A stretch of DNA of 64,000 bases from Ianthella basta (GCA_964019415.1 OZ025879.1:5809868-5873867), one strand, 5' to 3'; shown: positions 48,279 to 58,204, counted from the stretch's first letter. Translations and numbers: made by a program. Notes: generated by a model not told the origin, from the sequence alone.

Positions 48279-49363
48279 ACAGACCCAAGATGTCACCTTG
48301 CTCCACTACAAGCAGTGGCCAGAGAAGAAGCGTCCCAAGTCAGCCTCCTTCCTGAGCTTGTTTACCTCGGCACAGAAGTTGCAGCAGCCACACTCAGACA
48401 GACCCATTGTAGTGGCATGCAAGTGAGTGTGGGAGTGAATGATATATAATTGAGCCATGTAAAGTTCCTAGAAAAGTGATCTTAATGTACTATGTACATA
48501 CACCTATTTTTGTTTACATGACATTGTGTCTCACAGTTGTGTCTGCATGTATCACACACAGTGATGGTCTCGGTCGCACTGGTACATTCATAGCCATTTG
48601 GTCGCTGATTGAGCAGATGAAGGCAGAGGTACAGATTGATGTGATTGGCACAATCAAGTCCATCAGGACACAGAGACCAGGAGCAGTGCCTCATCTGGTG
48701 AGGGCAAGTGACATTCAAGTTTTATAGTGATACAGTGACACCTGTCCAAGACATCTTCGGGCCAATTGTAACCAGCCTTTATAGAGAGGAGGCTACTCAA
48801 CACAGGTAGATTACAATGTTTTATTGCTATTTGGAGCCAGGGTGGCTGGCTATTTTGGAGAGGTGGCTGCCTAACACAGTGGCCATCTTAGACAAGCTTC
48901 ACAGTGACTGTATAATAAACATAAGAAAACTTAAGGCCACATATAGCAGCAACTCAATTCATCATTAATTTTGAACAATCCAAAATTAAGAGGGTCAAGT
49001 TTTCAAGTTTATGCACATATTATTGTTTGTGTATATAAAATAATTTAAGTGGGTATAATGTTTAGCAATAATTTATTTGCTACTCGCTAAAATTAGTGCA
49101 CGTTAAATTAATAGCCAAAAATAGTCTCTATTCAGTCCACTTCATTTAATGTGCTCGTAATTTTATGTCATGTCACAAACTAGCCCACTGGCCATTAGGG
49201 TTAGTCCTAACCCTAAGTGTACTTTTGAAGTCTTTTCTGCTTTGGTATATTATGTTCCTTTACAATGCCATCTTCTCTCCCTGTACAGGACCAGTTCATG
49301 TACTGCCATGACCTTCTTCTTGAGTATGTCGACTCATTTGAAGGATACTCCAACTTTAATTAG
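27297..49363 (+). CDS. Receptor C: complete Ig/FN3 receptor tyrosine phosphatase (about 1326 residues)
   Basis: Extracellular exons: 27297-27339, 27477-27503, 28509-28802 (Ig), 34558-34974 (Ig-like with Cys insert), 37765-38067, 39063-39353, 39838-40149 (FN3). Membrane 42329-42434, tail 42547-42950. D1: 43184-43308, 43450-43531, 43887-43960, 44051-44087, 45271-45368, 45410-45559, 45665-45819, 45891-46026, 46331-46474. D2: 47185-47272, 47365-47438, 47550-47684, 47869-48003, 48283-48422, 48562-48697, 49289-49363. Exon lengths sum to 3981 nt in one open frame. D1 has NRYKNIFPYD, DYINASFVN, GWPDYGVP (D941), HCSAGVGRTG (C972, R978) and the MIQTAEQY Q-loop, so it should be an active tyrosine phosphatase. 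D2 has WPE and ACNDGLGRTG and is probably impaired. The tail carries YAAV (Y645), YAEI (Y665) and YAAV (Y698). The only doubtful junction is the very short intron after 45368. Confidence 0.87.
28803..30009. other. Receptor C intron 3, left part
   Basis: Non-coding and AT-rich. It is paralogous to 56880-57900 in receptor D. In receptor B most of it is missing (intron 3 there is only 546 bases). No RNA or gene was seen. Confidence 0.5.
30066..30128. repeat. Hairpin at the left end of the nested insertion
   Basis: GGGATATAACAGGA at 30066-30079 and its exact reverse complement at 30115-30128 enclose a 35-base loop. Confidence 0.85.
30271..33712 (-). mobile_element. Non-LTR retrotransposon with restriction-like endonuclease
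   Basis: The 17-base direct repeat CGGGAGAGTCCGCAAAG lies at 30254-30270 and 33713-33729 and fits a target-site duplication. That gives a 3442-bp element on the minus strand with about 118 bases of 5' leader, one ORF and about 114 bases of 3' sequence. No poly(A) tail is evident at the 3' end. The single-ORF layout with a C-terminal nuclease matches the R2/R4/HERO-like group of early-branching non-LTR elements. Confidence 0.7.
30385..33594 (-). CDS. Reverse transcriptase / restriction-like endonuclease protein (1069 residues)
   Basis: An intact ORF. The N-terminus (residues 4-36) is packed with nine cysteines, suggesting a zinc-binding DNA-binding module. The RT domain shows LLVDATNAFN (about 467-476), EGTTQGDPLAMAM (519-531) and the catalytic FADD at 554-557 in place of YADD. 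After a thumb-like region comes a zinc knuckle, CXCX7HX3C at 848-862. A region with RHND (871-874), E893, ARLD (D918) and FDVRV (D935) then fits a PD-(D/E)XK restriction-like endonuclease. This order is characteristic of R2-type non-LTR elements, which nick the target and prime reverse transcription there. The full-length frame with intact motifs suggests a young copy. Clade assignment is from motif layout only. Confidence 0.85.
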   Translation of the reverse strand: MPSCCRCNSSGRCRSCVCFKSGRTCIDCLPIRLGNCENGQSIHPVTAASEPRSLSEQSSSVNEPQSLNDQTDQPQDASDSMAARASATSTSEAAVATERREMYSLPSFSVAQEPNFMWAGVDGVSFTNAVDSTYTEVIHWRRNVFKVPSGKAGKAFVAEMSRLIHAYAEGSTLETIALKCAMIMPALLLQKPHKTSKAKDHILCLERRMRLWEDGDLDALLHEGRSIQDHFAVGPQSTSETQLAQTFARLMFQGKVKPAMRLLTRYGRGDKLNLDDLVPVSSTCGERRTVRDILLDKHPTGKDLKPSAVAKADMSTQPPHPVVYEQIDGPLILSVSLRTDGVAGLSGIDAAGWKRLLSSFQGESEELCKAVAMLARRISSQYVDPSGLTAFTACRLVALDKCPGVRPIGIGEVLRRIVGKAILAVIGPDVQRVTGALQVCTGQHVGCEAAVHAMSLVFQDPTTEAVLLVDATNAFNCLNWKVALQNIVQVCPSIAPAIINTYRTDPQLCIDGEVIYSQEGTTQGDPLAMAMYAIATLPLIHLLAESASARQVWFADDATAGGQLRHLKEWWDKLGEIGPDFGYIANATKSWLIVKEENYDHAVTVFGNSGVRITIDGQRHLGAALGTKSFVEAYVTEKVNEWTKEEEQLATIALSQPHAAYSLLTHGLAGRWSYISRTVPNVDDLFLPLENAIRCRFLPALTGRTGFTDLERELFALPTRLGGLGIQNPSKSAGHQFNSSQRVTAPLTALILQQDRCYPQSVAVEQINLKVKVKAQRRQELEEEANRLRERLPAQMQRVMDCAREKGASNWLTALPLEELGFSLHKGAFRDALCLRYGWQPPYMPSNCVCGKQQTVEHALSCSHGGFPALRHNDIRDITAKCLSEVCHNVAVEPELQPLTGESLQLRTANSEEGARLDVSAQGFWGERHQRAFFDVRVFNPYAPSNCKSTQTAAYRRHENEKRRSYQQRILEVEHGSFTPLVFSATGGMGPAARVTYGRLASLLAEKRSLSYHQVITWLRCLLIFSLLRSTIMCIRGARSTSNGPSRSAVRVNSLDLAACTHADVRPSC
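34172..34275. repeat. 104-bp near-perfect palindrome
   Basis: The left arm begins CCACGGCGCT and the right arm ends AGCGCCGTGG. About 46 of roughly 51 arm positions pair, including GGTGTATATGGATTTTAG with CTAAAATCCATATACACC. It is GC-richer than its surroundings and lies at the right edge of the nested insertion. Confidence 0.9.
35560..36880 (-). mobile_element. Degraded LINE (jockey/CR1-like) in receptor C intron 4
   Basis: On the minus strand, in order, there are RT pieces in different frames. A KTLERLVYRQLFAYLQ segment lies near 36700-36760. The stretch 36577-36299 has IDLGKAFDMISHSIL, SGAPQGLILGPLLF and FMNDL. A SKTKLLLLGRKRRSDELRDG segment lies near 36100-36200. The stretch 36085-35813 has LPSNTEKTIYNVLVLPHLDY. 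A C-terminal FKGALEWNILTERLREIKN lies near 35590-35640. Frames are broken by stops and indels, and the catalytic YADD region is not recognisable. This is an old, dead copy. Confidence 0.82.
36902..37008. repeat. 107-bp near-perfect AT-rich palindrome
   Basis: Two 48-base arms starting CTGTTTATACTTATCACTG, with one mismatch, separated by about 11 bases. It lies just upstream (in LINE orientation) of the LINE remnant. The equivalent intron of receptor D lacks it, since flanking sequences align from about 37010 to 63611 on. Confidence 0.9.
37166..37200. repeat. Poly-G tract
   Basis: 35 bases almost entirely G with two or three interruptions. It could form a G-quadruplex on the plus (transcribed RNA) strand of the receptor C intron. 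It may also be a sequencing or assembly weak point. Confidence 0.85.
38068..39062. other. Receptor C intron 5
   Basis: No gene. The part 38760-39010 is shared with receptor B intron 5 at about 18700-18990. No other structure was noted. Confidence 0.5.
39436..39756. mobile_element. MITE-like foldback with about 71-bp terminal inverted repeats
   Basis: The left end reads CACTTCAGGGGACAGGACG and the right end is its reverse complement. Pairing continues over about 71 bases per arm with few mismatches, through TCGATCCGTAGATCTTCTTC. The element is 321 bp in receptor C intron 6 and is absent from the matching B intron, which is only 96 bases. No ORF. A clear target duplication was not found. Confidence 0.85.
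40474..41106. mobile_element. Probable MITE with about 30-bp inverted termini
   Basis: Left end CACTGTTAAAAATAGGGAGT and right end ...CCACATTTTTAACAGTG are inverted repeats with several mismatches, extending to GATCAC on each side. The interior also has GTGTGA and TCACAC palindromic words and no ORF. It lies in the intron before the receptor C membrane exon. Confidence 0.6.
43391..43449. repeat. (CA)n microsatellite abutting a D1 acceptor
   Basis: About 58 bases of CA end directly at the AG acceptor of the D1 exon at 43450. No pyrimidine tract separates them. Confidence 0.92.
44088..45270. other. Receptor C intron inside D1
   Basis: 1183 bases between the YIASQ exon and the APVPGTVDDFW exon. 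It holds the inverted-repeat element at 44440-44624. A 81-residue ORF at 44587-44832 has no recognisable domain and starts inside that element, so it is not called. Nothing else was seen. Confidence 0.5.
44440..44624. mobile_element. MITE-like inverted-repeat element
   Basis: The left end TACGGTAGTCCACCTTTTGG and the right end ...CAAAGGGAGACTACTGTA are inverted repeats over about 38 bases with mismatches. They share GGGAGACCCC on the left and GGGGTCTCTC on the right. The element is 185 bp and has no ORF of its own. Confidence 0.65.
45369..45409 (+). other. Unusually short intron in receptor C D1
   Basis: The upstream exon ends MEGGK in frame at 45368, and the downstream TGG CAG CCT (WQP) starts at 45410 in another frame. 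Between them is a 41-base stretch from GTGTGT to GAG. A donor at 45375 would leave a 35-base intron and add V-C, giving GGKVCWQP, closer to the PTP consensus. Introns sit at this same place in the D2 domains of A and C. A sequencing frameshift is the alternative. Confidence 0.55.
47763..47784. repeat. Short (GT)n in receptor C D2 intron
   Basis: Counterpart of the long TG tract in receptor A at 1039-1330. Confidence 0.8.
48219..48275. repeat. (CA)n microsatellite abutting a D2 acceptor
   Basis: Nearly pure CA ending at CACCACAG, the acceptor of the D2 exon at 48283. Receptor A has only a few CA steps at this site, and the B relic has about 70 bases. Confidence 0.92.
48731..48912. mobile_element. 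Possible MITE in the last receptor C intron
   Basis: The left end CAGTGACACCTGTCCAAGAC and the right end ...GACAAGCTTCACAGTGACTG are loosely inverted. This resembles the GACAC-CTGTC-AAG termini of several invertebrate DNA-transposon MITEs. The matching introns of A and the B relic lack it. No ORF. Confidence 0.5.
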
Positions 49364-52300
49364 TAGAATTGAGAATATGCACTTAAATTTTTGGTTGATT
49401 ACTTTATATGCAATATATAATTAGAATGACAGTTTCTGTGTTTGATATTAATGAACAGGTCTGGAGTGTAAAATAATACTTATAATTATATATAGTTTTT
49501 TGTAACGAATCAAGTGGACTGCTAAATGGTATAGCTAGTGTTGATTGTATTATTGTGTGCCAGCTTCACTCATGGCCCATGATATGTCCAGGTGTGTGTG
49601 CTGTACAAAGAAGAGTTAATTAATTATGGTTGTAAGCATGCCACCTGCATGCCTGCACATGTGGCTATACATGCATTATGGTCCTCAAAACGTCTGCAAT
49701 TCACCGTTGTTTGCATGTAGGTGCCCCACATGAATGGTTTGCTGTTACTATTGAAGTGGCCAATGGTTCATGGCCACCATTTGAGTGGGTGTATGGTAAG
49801 AACTGGAGATACCTTGCATGTCACTCAGGCCTGCTCTGGGCCAGTCACAGAACATAGTAATTAAGCATGCCGGGAATGATAGCTATGTAGTCTCTATTCT
49901 ATAGTTGATGAGTTCACAGCTTCACCACAGCACTAATACTGGTAAGCTTGCTGCTTCATTCCATGTCTCACACATACAACTGCCACTATACTGCACACAT
50001 CTGACTACCTGTTCACACATGTGCATGCACACTCAAGCTCAACCACACAATGTTTGCTTTTGTCTAGTATAAAATATGCCTGATGGCAATATATAAGATA
50101 ATTGTACTGTAGACATTTCATTATTTGTAGTGATTCAGTGCAGTACGTGCACAGCAGTGCTATAACAATGTACAGTACCATTACTGTACATAATGCATGC
50201 CCTTTCTATGTATAAAGTTATTTCCTGTTAATGCTTTAACAATGCTCTTATAATAAGTTGGATAGTGACAACAAAATGATTTCATGCTTTTGTACAAAGT
50301 CAAACGCCATCATTTGATTTACCAATAAGCTCGAGCGCCGGTGAAATGGCAACCATGCACCAGGTTTAGTGGCTTTTGGCCAAAACTCCATGGAAATTGG
50401 TAGAGTGCCTGTTGTGTGATTCATTTATTGATTTTATATCTATCTTTGCTGTACTATAATTATGGAGATATATGTTTTGGCATCATTTCTTCAATGCAAG
50501 ATTATCTGTATCCATAATAGTATGCTTACTATGATACATTCATCATGTTTGCCTGTAATTCTGCTTCATGACTTGTCTAAGACTTCTTGTCTTCTTATCC
50601 ATCCTTTAGGCAATAAATGCTCTTCGCATTGCAAGTGCACTCTATACAGTACCTCTGATTTACTTCTTCTCATTGTGTGTATACTTGAATATGATTTCTG
50701 TGTGTATATAACAAGCTTGCATGTATAACTACAACCTTGTAACATGAAGTGAGGGCTTCTCAGCTAGCTCAGGCATCAGAAAGGGTTGGTTCTCTAATAC
50801 CAGCTTCACAACAGGGTTGAAAACCTTGCCGACGTTTCGAACAGATGCTCTGGTCTTCTTCAGGGTGAAGAAGACCTGAAGAAGACAGAGCATCTGGTCA
50901 AAAAGTCGGCAAGGTTTTCAACCCTGTTGTGAAGCTGGTATTAGAGAACCAACCCTTTCTGAACCTTGTAACATGCATGTGCATGCAAGCTATAAGTAAT
51001 AAACTAGTGATGGCACCTCGTAGTAAAACAAGCCACTTTTTTTAGCGAGAACTCCTCATTCTTCTTAAAGAATGCAGCATCTTAAGTATATAGAAAACTT
51101 TTGCTGAAATTTATAATATTTATTGATTTTATTATTACTGTTGATTGTAATACAGATATACTCTAGTGGAGTCTACATAACTTCTTCGGTTTCGGGAAAT
51201 ATCCCCAATACATCTCCTTCTCTTTAGTGCATGTGCATGGTATAATTCTATTCCATACAAACTATTCATATACTTGTACATGTATAAACTTTTGTATAAT
51301 TATACATACACAGCTATATCACCTTCCATATCCCTTAATGTATGTACATGTGCGCATATTCTACTAGTTCATTTTCAAGAATGTATGTGTCTGTGCCAGC
51401 AACATATGAATGCATGACAATGAGTAATACATTCACTGCTTTCACATTTTATTGTTCTAATTAATTTAGGTGCATCACACTTCTTACTGTGCAGTTCGAC
51501 AGTCATGCATCACACTGCTTGGATGTGTAGTTTGATTCACAAGAATAAGACATGCCTACATACATTATTACTGCCCTAGATTGCTCAACACTGGTACCAG
51601 GGCATCGCTTGACTCTTAGCATTGCAGTTGACCCAAGCAAATATCAGACAGAAGCAGTAACCCTTTATGATCCAATTTTCGTTAGTGGTCTGACCTACCC
51701 TCTGAGATCAGGAGACAGTATGGTGAAGGATTGCTATATTCTTATATACAGCATCCCCCTACCCACACTAGTAGTCTCCAGCTTGCAAATACATCATTGC
51801 AATTCATTTTGAGTGCGTTCCAAACTGCATCAGAGCGTGCATGCAAATGCCTCACACCTATAGACAGTCTCTATCTGGACACAGTCACTTCAGAGAATAT
51901 AATGAGAGCAATCAGACACATGCCAACCAAGTACTGATACATCTGCTTGATACTTGCATGAAATCGTCCCATGACTATGATTATACACTGCTAGTGTGTC
52001 TGATGCCTTCATAGCAGCCTATAAGATCAGCTGTGCATATGGTATTGTACTATTGTAGCCTAAATAGCTCCTGTATGGACCCATGTAGATGCTCATACTG
52101 TATAGGAGTGGCGGTATGTTGTCTGATTATTTGACACAGACATTTTTAGTAAAGTCTGGCATGAAAGAATGAGCCCCAAACAAATGACAGCACTAATTTA
52201 GCACACTCATTTCATTTATTCACTGTACATTTGATTCTTCCACATAAGATTCTGTATATGTGTCTGACTGTGCCAGCTGGTAGCACTGTACAATAATTAT

Positions 52301-55000
52301 AGTTTAGAAGCAAAACAAACCTTGTGATTATGCATTAATTTACAACAATATAAATACAACCTGCCCATGTGAATTTCTATAATATACTTTTGGACAAATG
52401 TCATTATTGCAACATATGACTGTACACAAATGCAAGACTTGGACAAAGGCGTACCCATTCAGGCAAAGTGATTGAAAGGTGCCTGGTAAGTGTCTATAAG
52501 TCATACATTAGATGCTTAGATCTATATAGGAGGAGCGGGCTGACTGAACTTGGTAGTTTTGGTAGATTGGGTAGTAGGGTGTGCAAGGAAGCAATGGTTT
52601 GAGTGTTAAAATGGGCAACAGTGCCCACTTCACTAGTTTCCTAGACTGATGAGGAACCCAGTGCTTCAAGGTCATTGAGGAGAGCAAGGTAGTTTGACTT
52701 CAGTTGCTTCCTCCTGCAGGCCTGCTGGAGGCAGTCTGGAGTGTTTCTTAGTATGATGAGCTCTAGGAGAGTGATGCACTAATCCTGCATGATGGCAAGA
52801 TCAGCTCTAGCTGTGCATGAGATTCAGACCCAGGTGGTCCAGTGACATTAGAACTCAGCAATTAAGGATGCCGGGAATGGAAGCTATGTGGTCTCCTTAT
52901 AATATTATTCTATAATTAATGAGTTTGCAGCCTCATCACAGCACTGATACAGGTAAGCTTGCTACTTCATTTCATGTCTCCCACATGCAACTGCCACTAT
53001 ACTGCACACGTCTGACCAGTACCTTGTGTCACACAAGTGCAGCACACTTAAGCTAAACCTCACAATGTTTGCTCTAATTCCATCTAGTATAATGTTTACC
53101 TGTTGGCAATATGATGTATTGAAGACATTGATTCTGTAGTGATACATCACTGACATATGCACAGCAATGCTATATATGTACAATAATATGAATGTATTGT
53201 ACTATTTATTGCATAGCAAATTGTACTTTGTGTGTATAATTTTGTTTACTAGTTCTTTCATTATTATTATAGTGGCAATAAAATTATTTCCGTGCTTCAG
53301 TACCAAGTCAATTAAGCCACCATCATTCACATTACCAATTAGAGCCAGTGGAATGACGACCACCAGGTATAGCGAACTGTTGGCCAAAACTCCACGGTAT
53401 AGTCTAGGTTTCCTGTATTATATTTATGGAGCTATGATTCGTATCATTTTTTGAATATAATATTATTCTATCCAGCATGACTGTCTGTAGCTGTATTTTA
53501 TGTCTTGTCTTCTATTTCAATAATCTAATAAGCAATGAATACTCTTAACAGTAAATAGCAGCTCATGAATTCACCATATATATTCATTCGACCTCTGACT
53601 GCTCTTCCATGCATTTTGTGCATATGATTTCTCAGTGCTGAATGTCAGTGTTCATGGAAACCTCAGAACTGCATATATCATCACAAGGACATTTGCTGCA
53701 TTAGGGTGCTATCAAAAAACACTGCCCACAGATAACAGAGTACAAAGCAAACTTATCTTTCGACGTTTACTCCTTCCTAATGTGATTGACCTAATGTGAG
53801 TACTGCTGTGCATGGTTAGTACATTTGACCTTTGTGTTAGGACGTTCCTGGCTGTTTCTATTCTACTTTTATTGATTTTCATGTCAGTTGGTATAACACA
53901 ATAGGAGACGTAGCATGTATTCTGCACCTGCAATGCATTAAAAGACACCAGCAGTGCATTAAGAGAACATTAAGGTTAACATTATACACATTCTGTGCCA
54001 CTTGAGACAATCCTAATGGAGGAGCCCACTAGCTAATGGTCTAGTCAACTATTATCACTAGCTGCCTAAGCTTGTTGCACCAGTACATGTGACATGTATA
54101 TTCTTGATATGTACATCAGTATTGACTTTATACAGTATATACAGATAATACTGTAGTGGAATTTGCGTAACTGCTTTGGCCTCAGTATGTATCCCCTGAT
54201 ACAACTCCTTGTCTTTAGTGTGGTGCATTATATTGCATACAAACTATTCATATACATGTACTTGCACATTTATGCCTTTAAACATAATTATACATACACA
54301 GTTATCACCTTCCACATCCCACCATGTGTGCATATTCTATAGTTCATTTCTAAGAAGATATGTGTCTGTGCCATGCCATATGAATGCATCACATTACTCT
54401 GCTAATTGAATTGCATTATGTTTACTGTGCAATTTGACATGCATTACACTGCTTAGATGTGTAGTTTTGTAATCAAGACTAGGAGACATCAATGAGATAC
54501 ATAATACTATTATTGCCCTAGATTCCTTGACACTGGTGCTAAGACATTGCCTGACAGAGGTCTGATTGTCAGGCAGAAGCTGTAACCGTTATGATCCATC
54601 TTATACTTGCAGGCTAACCCAGCCTATGAGATCAAGCTAGAGCTGACACTTTATCAGTAAGGGGAAGGGTGTATTAGTCACACAACAGTAAAAACCAGAG
54701 AAGTTTCAATTTTCAAGTAGGACCACAACAGTACCTGTTTACATCATTCTTAATGAAGTTAAGGTAGAAGTGGCTGCCGTATGCATGTGCACTGTCATGT
54801 ACGTATGTGCTTGCATGACATTGTGGGTTGTAAGTTGCGAAAGACATAGCGTATGTCTGCTTCAGGCATTTCATCACAAAGAGATGCACAGGATGACCAT
54901 CTTGATTCACAAATAAGTATATATTAATTTATGGTAGTTAAAAATACAAGTTGCCCATGTGAACTTTTATGTTATCTTGTTTAATATTAGCACATTTTAG
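49364..55000. other. Intergenic spacer between receptors C and D
   Basis: No gene recognised. The spacer contains a tandem duplication of itself. Sequence near 49840-49920 (GGGAATGATAGCTATGTAG) recurs near 52850-52900, near 51155-51240 recurs near 54150-54220, and near 51480-51690 recurs near 54420-54620. ORFs in it (for example 51552-51812) show no domain. The minus strand of about 52620-52760 has a 40-codon coding-like stretch of unknown origin (NTPDCLQQACRRKQLKSNY), possibly a transposon relic. Confidence 0.55.
50776..50962. mobile_element. 187-bp foldback element
   Basis: Arms of roughly 90 bases, beginning TCAGAAAGGGTTGGTTCTC and ending with its reverse complement, pair with few mismatches up to the centre near 50869. 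The inner arm carries GACGTTTCGA and CTTCTTCAGG, words shared with the element at 39436-39756. No ORF. Confidence 0.85.
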
Positions 55001-55047
55001 CCCATATGCTCAAGTAGGTCTAGCGAGCTAGGCTTGAACCATAATGA

Positions 55048-55144
55048 TATAAAAGCAATGCCAGTGCTGGCACATCACATCGTCCAGCATCTTAGTACCT
55101 CCACACCTGCCTAGTACCAAAGGGTGTTGTAATTCCCGATCGTG
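55048..55144 (+). promoter_or_regulatory. Putative core promoter and conserved leader of receptor D
   Basis: TATAAAAG at 55048-55055 is the best TATA box of the three paralogues. TTGTAATTCCCGATCGTG follows at 55127-55144, 40 bases before the ATG. Confidence 0.6.
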
Positions 55145-56849
55145 ATAGTGAACACATTTGCTATATATATATTGGCTCGGCACTATGCAGAAGATACCTC
55201 TGGCCTTCTGCACGTGCTTCTTTTTCTTCATCTCCTTAACTGGTGAGAGTATGTATTTGGACTGCATACTGTGGAGACTGTAGGTGCTATATAGCCTAGC
55301 ATGCAGTATTTGAGGGCTGAGAGCAGTATGCAAAGTCCATCTCTCTTCTTTAGCCTGTCTGGTCTCTTTCTTTTCACAATTAAGGTGCGGACGAGGCACA
55401 GAACTCACAAGGTTAGATAGCTGCACTTCAGTGTCACCTCAAGCTACTTACACATGATCACATTATTATTATTTATTAAGATCAGCTTCTAGTGATAGTC
55501 ACATACTCCCACAGTGCACTACCCGTGCAGTCTCACTAGATCGGCTTCAGTGGTGCAGCTAGCTGCTTAAATTACATTCTGTCTCATTTCCAAACACCTA
55601 TCTAATTAGCCTCAAGCTCACCAGTTCATGGATCACCCAATCTATACTGTACATCAGAATGTGGATTGAGTTGGTGGGTATCTACAACTAGCTTTAGGAT
55701 AAGGTGTGATTCATGCTTCTTTCTAAATGTATGACCAATTGAAACATTCAGTATGCAGGGTGTCACTGGGAATTGATGACACACTTAAGTAAATTTGAAA
55801 CTGTAGTATATTTGTCAAACAGTTTTGTAATTTGAGTGTATATGCTGTTAACTGGTAAGGCATACACTGGATGCCTTTGGCTACAGCATGTTTAATTATA
55901 GTATATAGCACTGTTGAGATTTTAATGCACCTGCTTTGCAATGAAAGGTAATGTGATTGAGAAGTAATGGAAGAGCTGTGCTCTCCACACACACAGTTCT
56001 GGGCTACCGACAGTCCAAGGATGGAACTTGAAGTGGGAAAACTGACTAGATCAACAAGTAGCAACTCCAAAGTCAATCATATTAGAATGTGTCAGCTGTA
56101 GAGGTCTTCTTCCACTGATAAATTGCTATTATACCATTGAATTTGAACTTTATATACGTACTACAAGATCTGCTCAGCATTTTTCAAGTTCAAGAGTATC
56201 ATGAAGAGCCTCTACAGTATTGAAACGCCCTCAATTCTATTCTGTTTTATCTTTATTATTCTGCATGCCCATAACTATACTATTTGGAACCTCCTAACAT
56301 TACTGTGCATGATTGTTTTCAGATCATTTGGCAGTGTTGGGACCAGCTCCACCCACCTGTCCCATTTTTTGTACAAATGCAGCTTGTTCAATTAGTGGTG
56401 ACTCGTGAAAAAATATGCGATAATATAATGGTTTCAGACTTCAGCCACTCCCTGCTCATGGGCAAACATCCATACTAAGCAAATTAGTGAATCAGATGCT
56501 GTAAAAGCTGGTGTTGTGGTAGGCACATCAAAAAGAACTTTGTTCTCTGCTACAGTTGTCATTGACGCCTATCCTAACTCTGCTACTGTTGAACAAGGCA
56601 CCACCCTGATTTTGGTGTGCAGAGTTGTAGGAGTGCCATCCACCACTGTGCTGAGCTATCAGTGGACCTGTCCTGGGGGCTATTGTGATGCAGGAAGAGT
56701 TGATCCTCAGTGGGCAGCCAGGATCGAACAGAATAACATCTTGGTGGTGAATGTACGCAGGCAGAATGGTGACAATGGTGTCTACACCTGTACTGTTCAG
56801 GGCAACTCACAGCAAGTGGGAACAGCTATGTACACACTGACAGTTGCAA

Positions 56850-58204
56850 GTGAGTTGTGTATCAGAATTTGATAAGCAGTAACAGTAACACCTCTTTCTC
56901 ATTTCAGAGCTGGCTTGTGCCATAATATAAGTTGTGGGTGTTTCCTTTGACATCACAAGAGGCAGGCTATATAAATATATCAATATGTCATGCCTACCAA
57001 CTGATCAGGCATTAAGGAGACACTGCTAGCTTGCACCTTGGAATTAACTGTACGTACCTCTGTTGACCTGGAATGTGAGAATATTGTCTGTAATTTATCG
57101 TGCTAATGCATGGTGTTTGTTCAGGAAAGTGCCCAGCAAGTGACTATAGTTTTCCTGTGTTGGCTTTGGTGAAAAGATAGAGGCATACGACAGAGACTAT
57201 AAAACCCAGAAAAATACCCAGTAAAGATTGAGCTTATCCTAGTATATCTCCAGGATGCACACATTAAGCAGACTACAGAGGACTTCGCAGATATTCTGCA
57301 TGCATCTGAGAACTGACTAACCAGTTTCTGTTTGGCTATGTCAATGCTCTTGACTAGTCATTTTACATTCATAGTCTAGATTGCACATATATATGCGTAA
57401 CACATCCTACGCATGGTGGTAACGTATAATTATAAATATATATGACAGAGCAAAGGTATACCTTTGGTCTGGAGTAGTGCAATGATTTGGGACATCTTTA
57501 CCACATACTATAGGTCATTGTCAGCTGATAAACTATAGAAGCTGTTGAATTACAGGAGCCCCTATTTAAACAACTTTTCCTGTGTAGCCTTTGAATGTAG
57601 GTATTCACCAGGCTTTGGAAAGCTTCAGCCAATTTGCTATGAAGAGTCTATATCATTCCCATGTAAAGTTTTGCAGCTTTCGTGGGCCACGTCATGGAGT
57701 TTGGCAGCTTGAATTATAATCTCCTGAGCTGTGGCTCATGAATTTCCTTAATGTAACATACAATGGTACACCATCATCTTCCACAAATGGCACCCGTATA
57801 ATAGCAGGAGATAACTAAAGTGCCTGGGAAGATCTGTACTCAGCTCCTCCTCGGTGGACAATGCAGCATTTGATTGCTTGCATGGACAGGCAAACCCTGC
57901 ATATACAAAGACTTCCAAACAGGTGGTAGACATTGGCCACCAATCAGCCATCTCAACACATAGAACCACAGCTTATTACATCATAAATATTAGGTATCAT
58001 GCAGTTCTGTTATGTCCCACACAGAAATTATTACAAAATGGCCTGGAGAAGGCAAAATATATACTATATACTTATAGTCAATTGCAAGTACCATGTTTGG
58101 TTGTCATGCCGTTCAAATAGTATAATTTACTAACAATACTTTTGTATTATGGGTTGTTGTACTAGCATGAGTGCATGTCACTCTGCATCTGTCCTGCTCC
58201 ACAG
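56850..58204. other. Receptor D intron 3
   Basis: 1355 bases, paralogous to 28803-30010 plus 34290-34557 of receptor C, and it lacks the 4.3-kb nested insertion. It therefore serves as an empty-site reference. No gene was seen. Confidence 0.6.

Noticed and set aside
51552-51812. 86-residue ORF in the C-D spacer
   Set aside because: The duplicated copy near 54500-54620 does not keep the frame, so there is no sign of coding selection.
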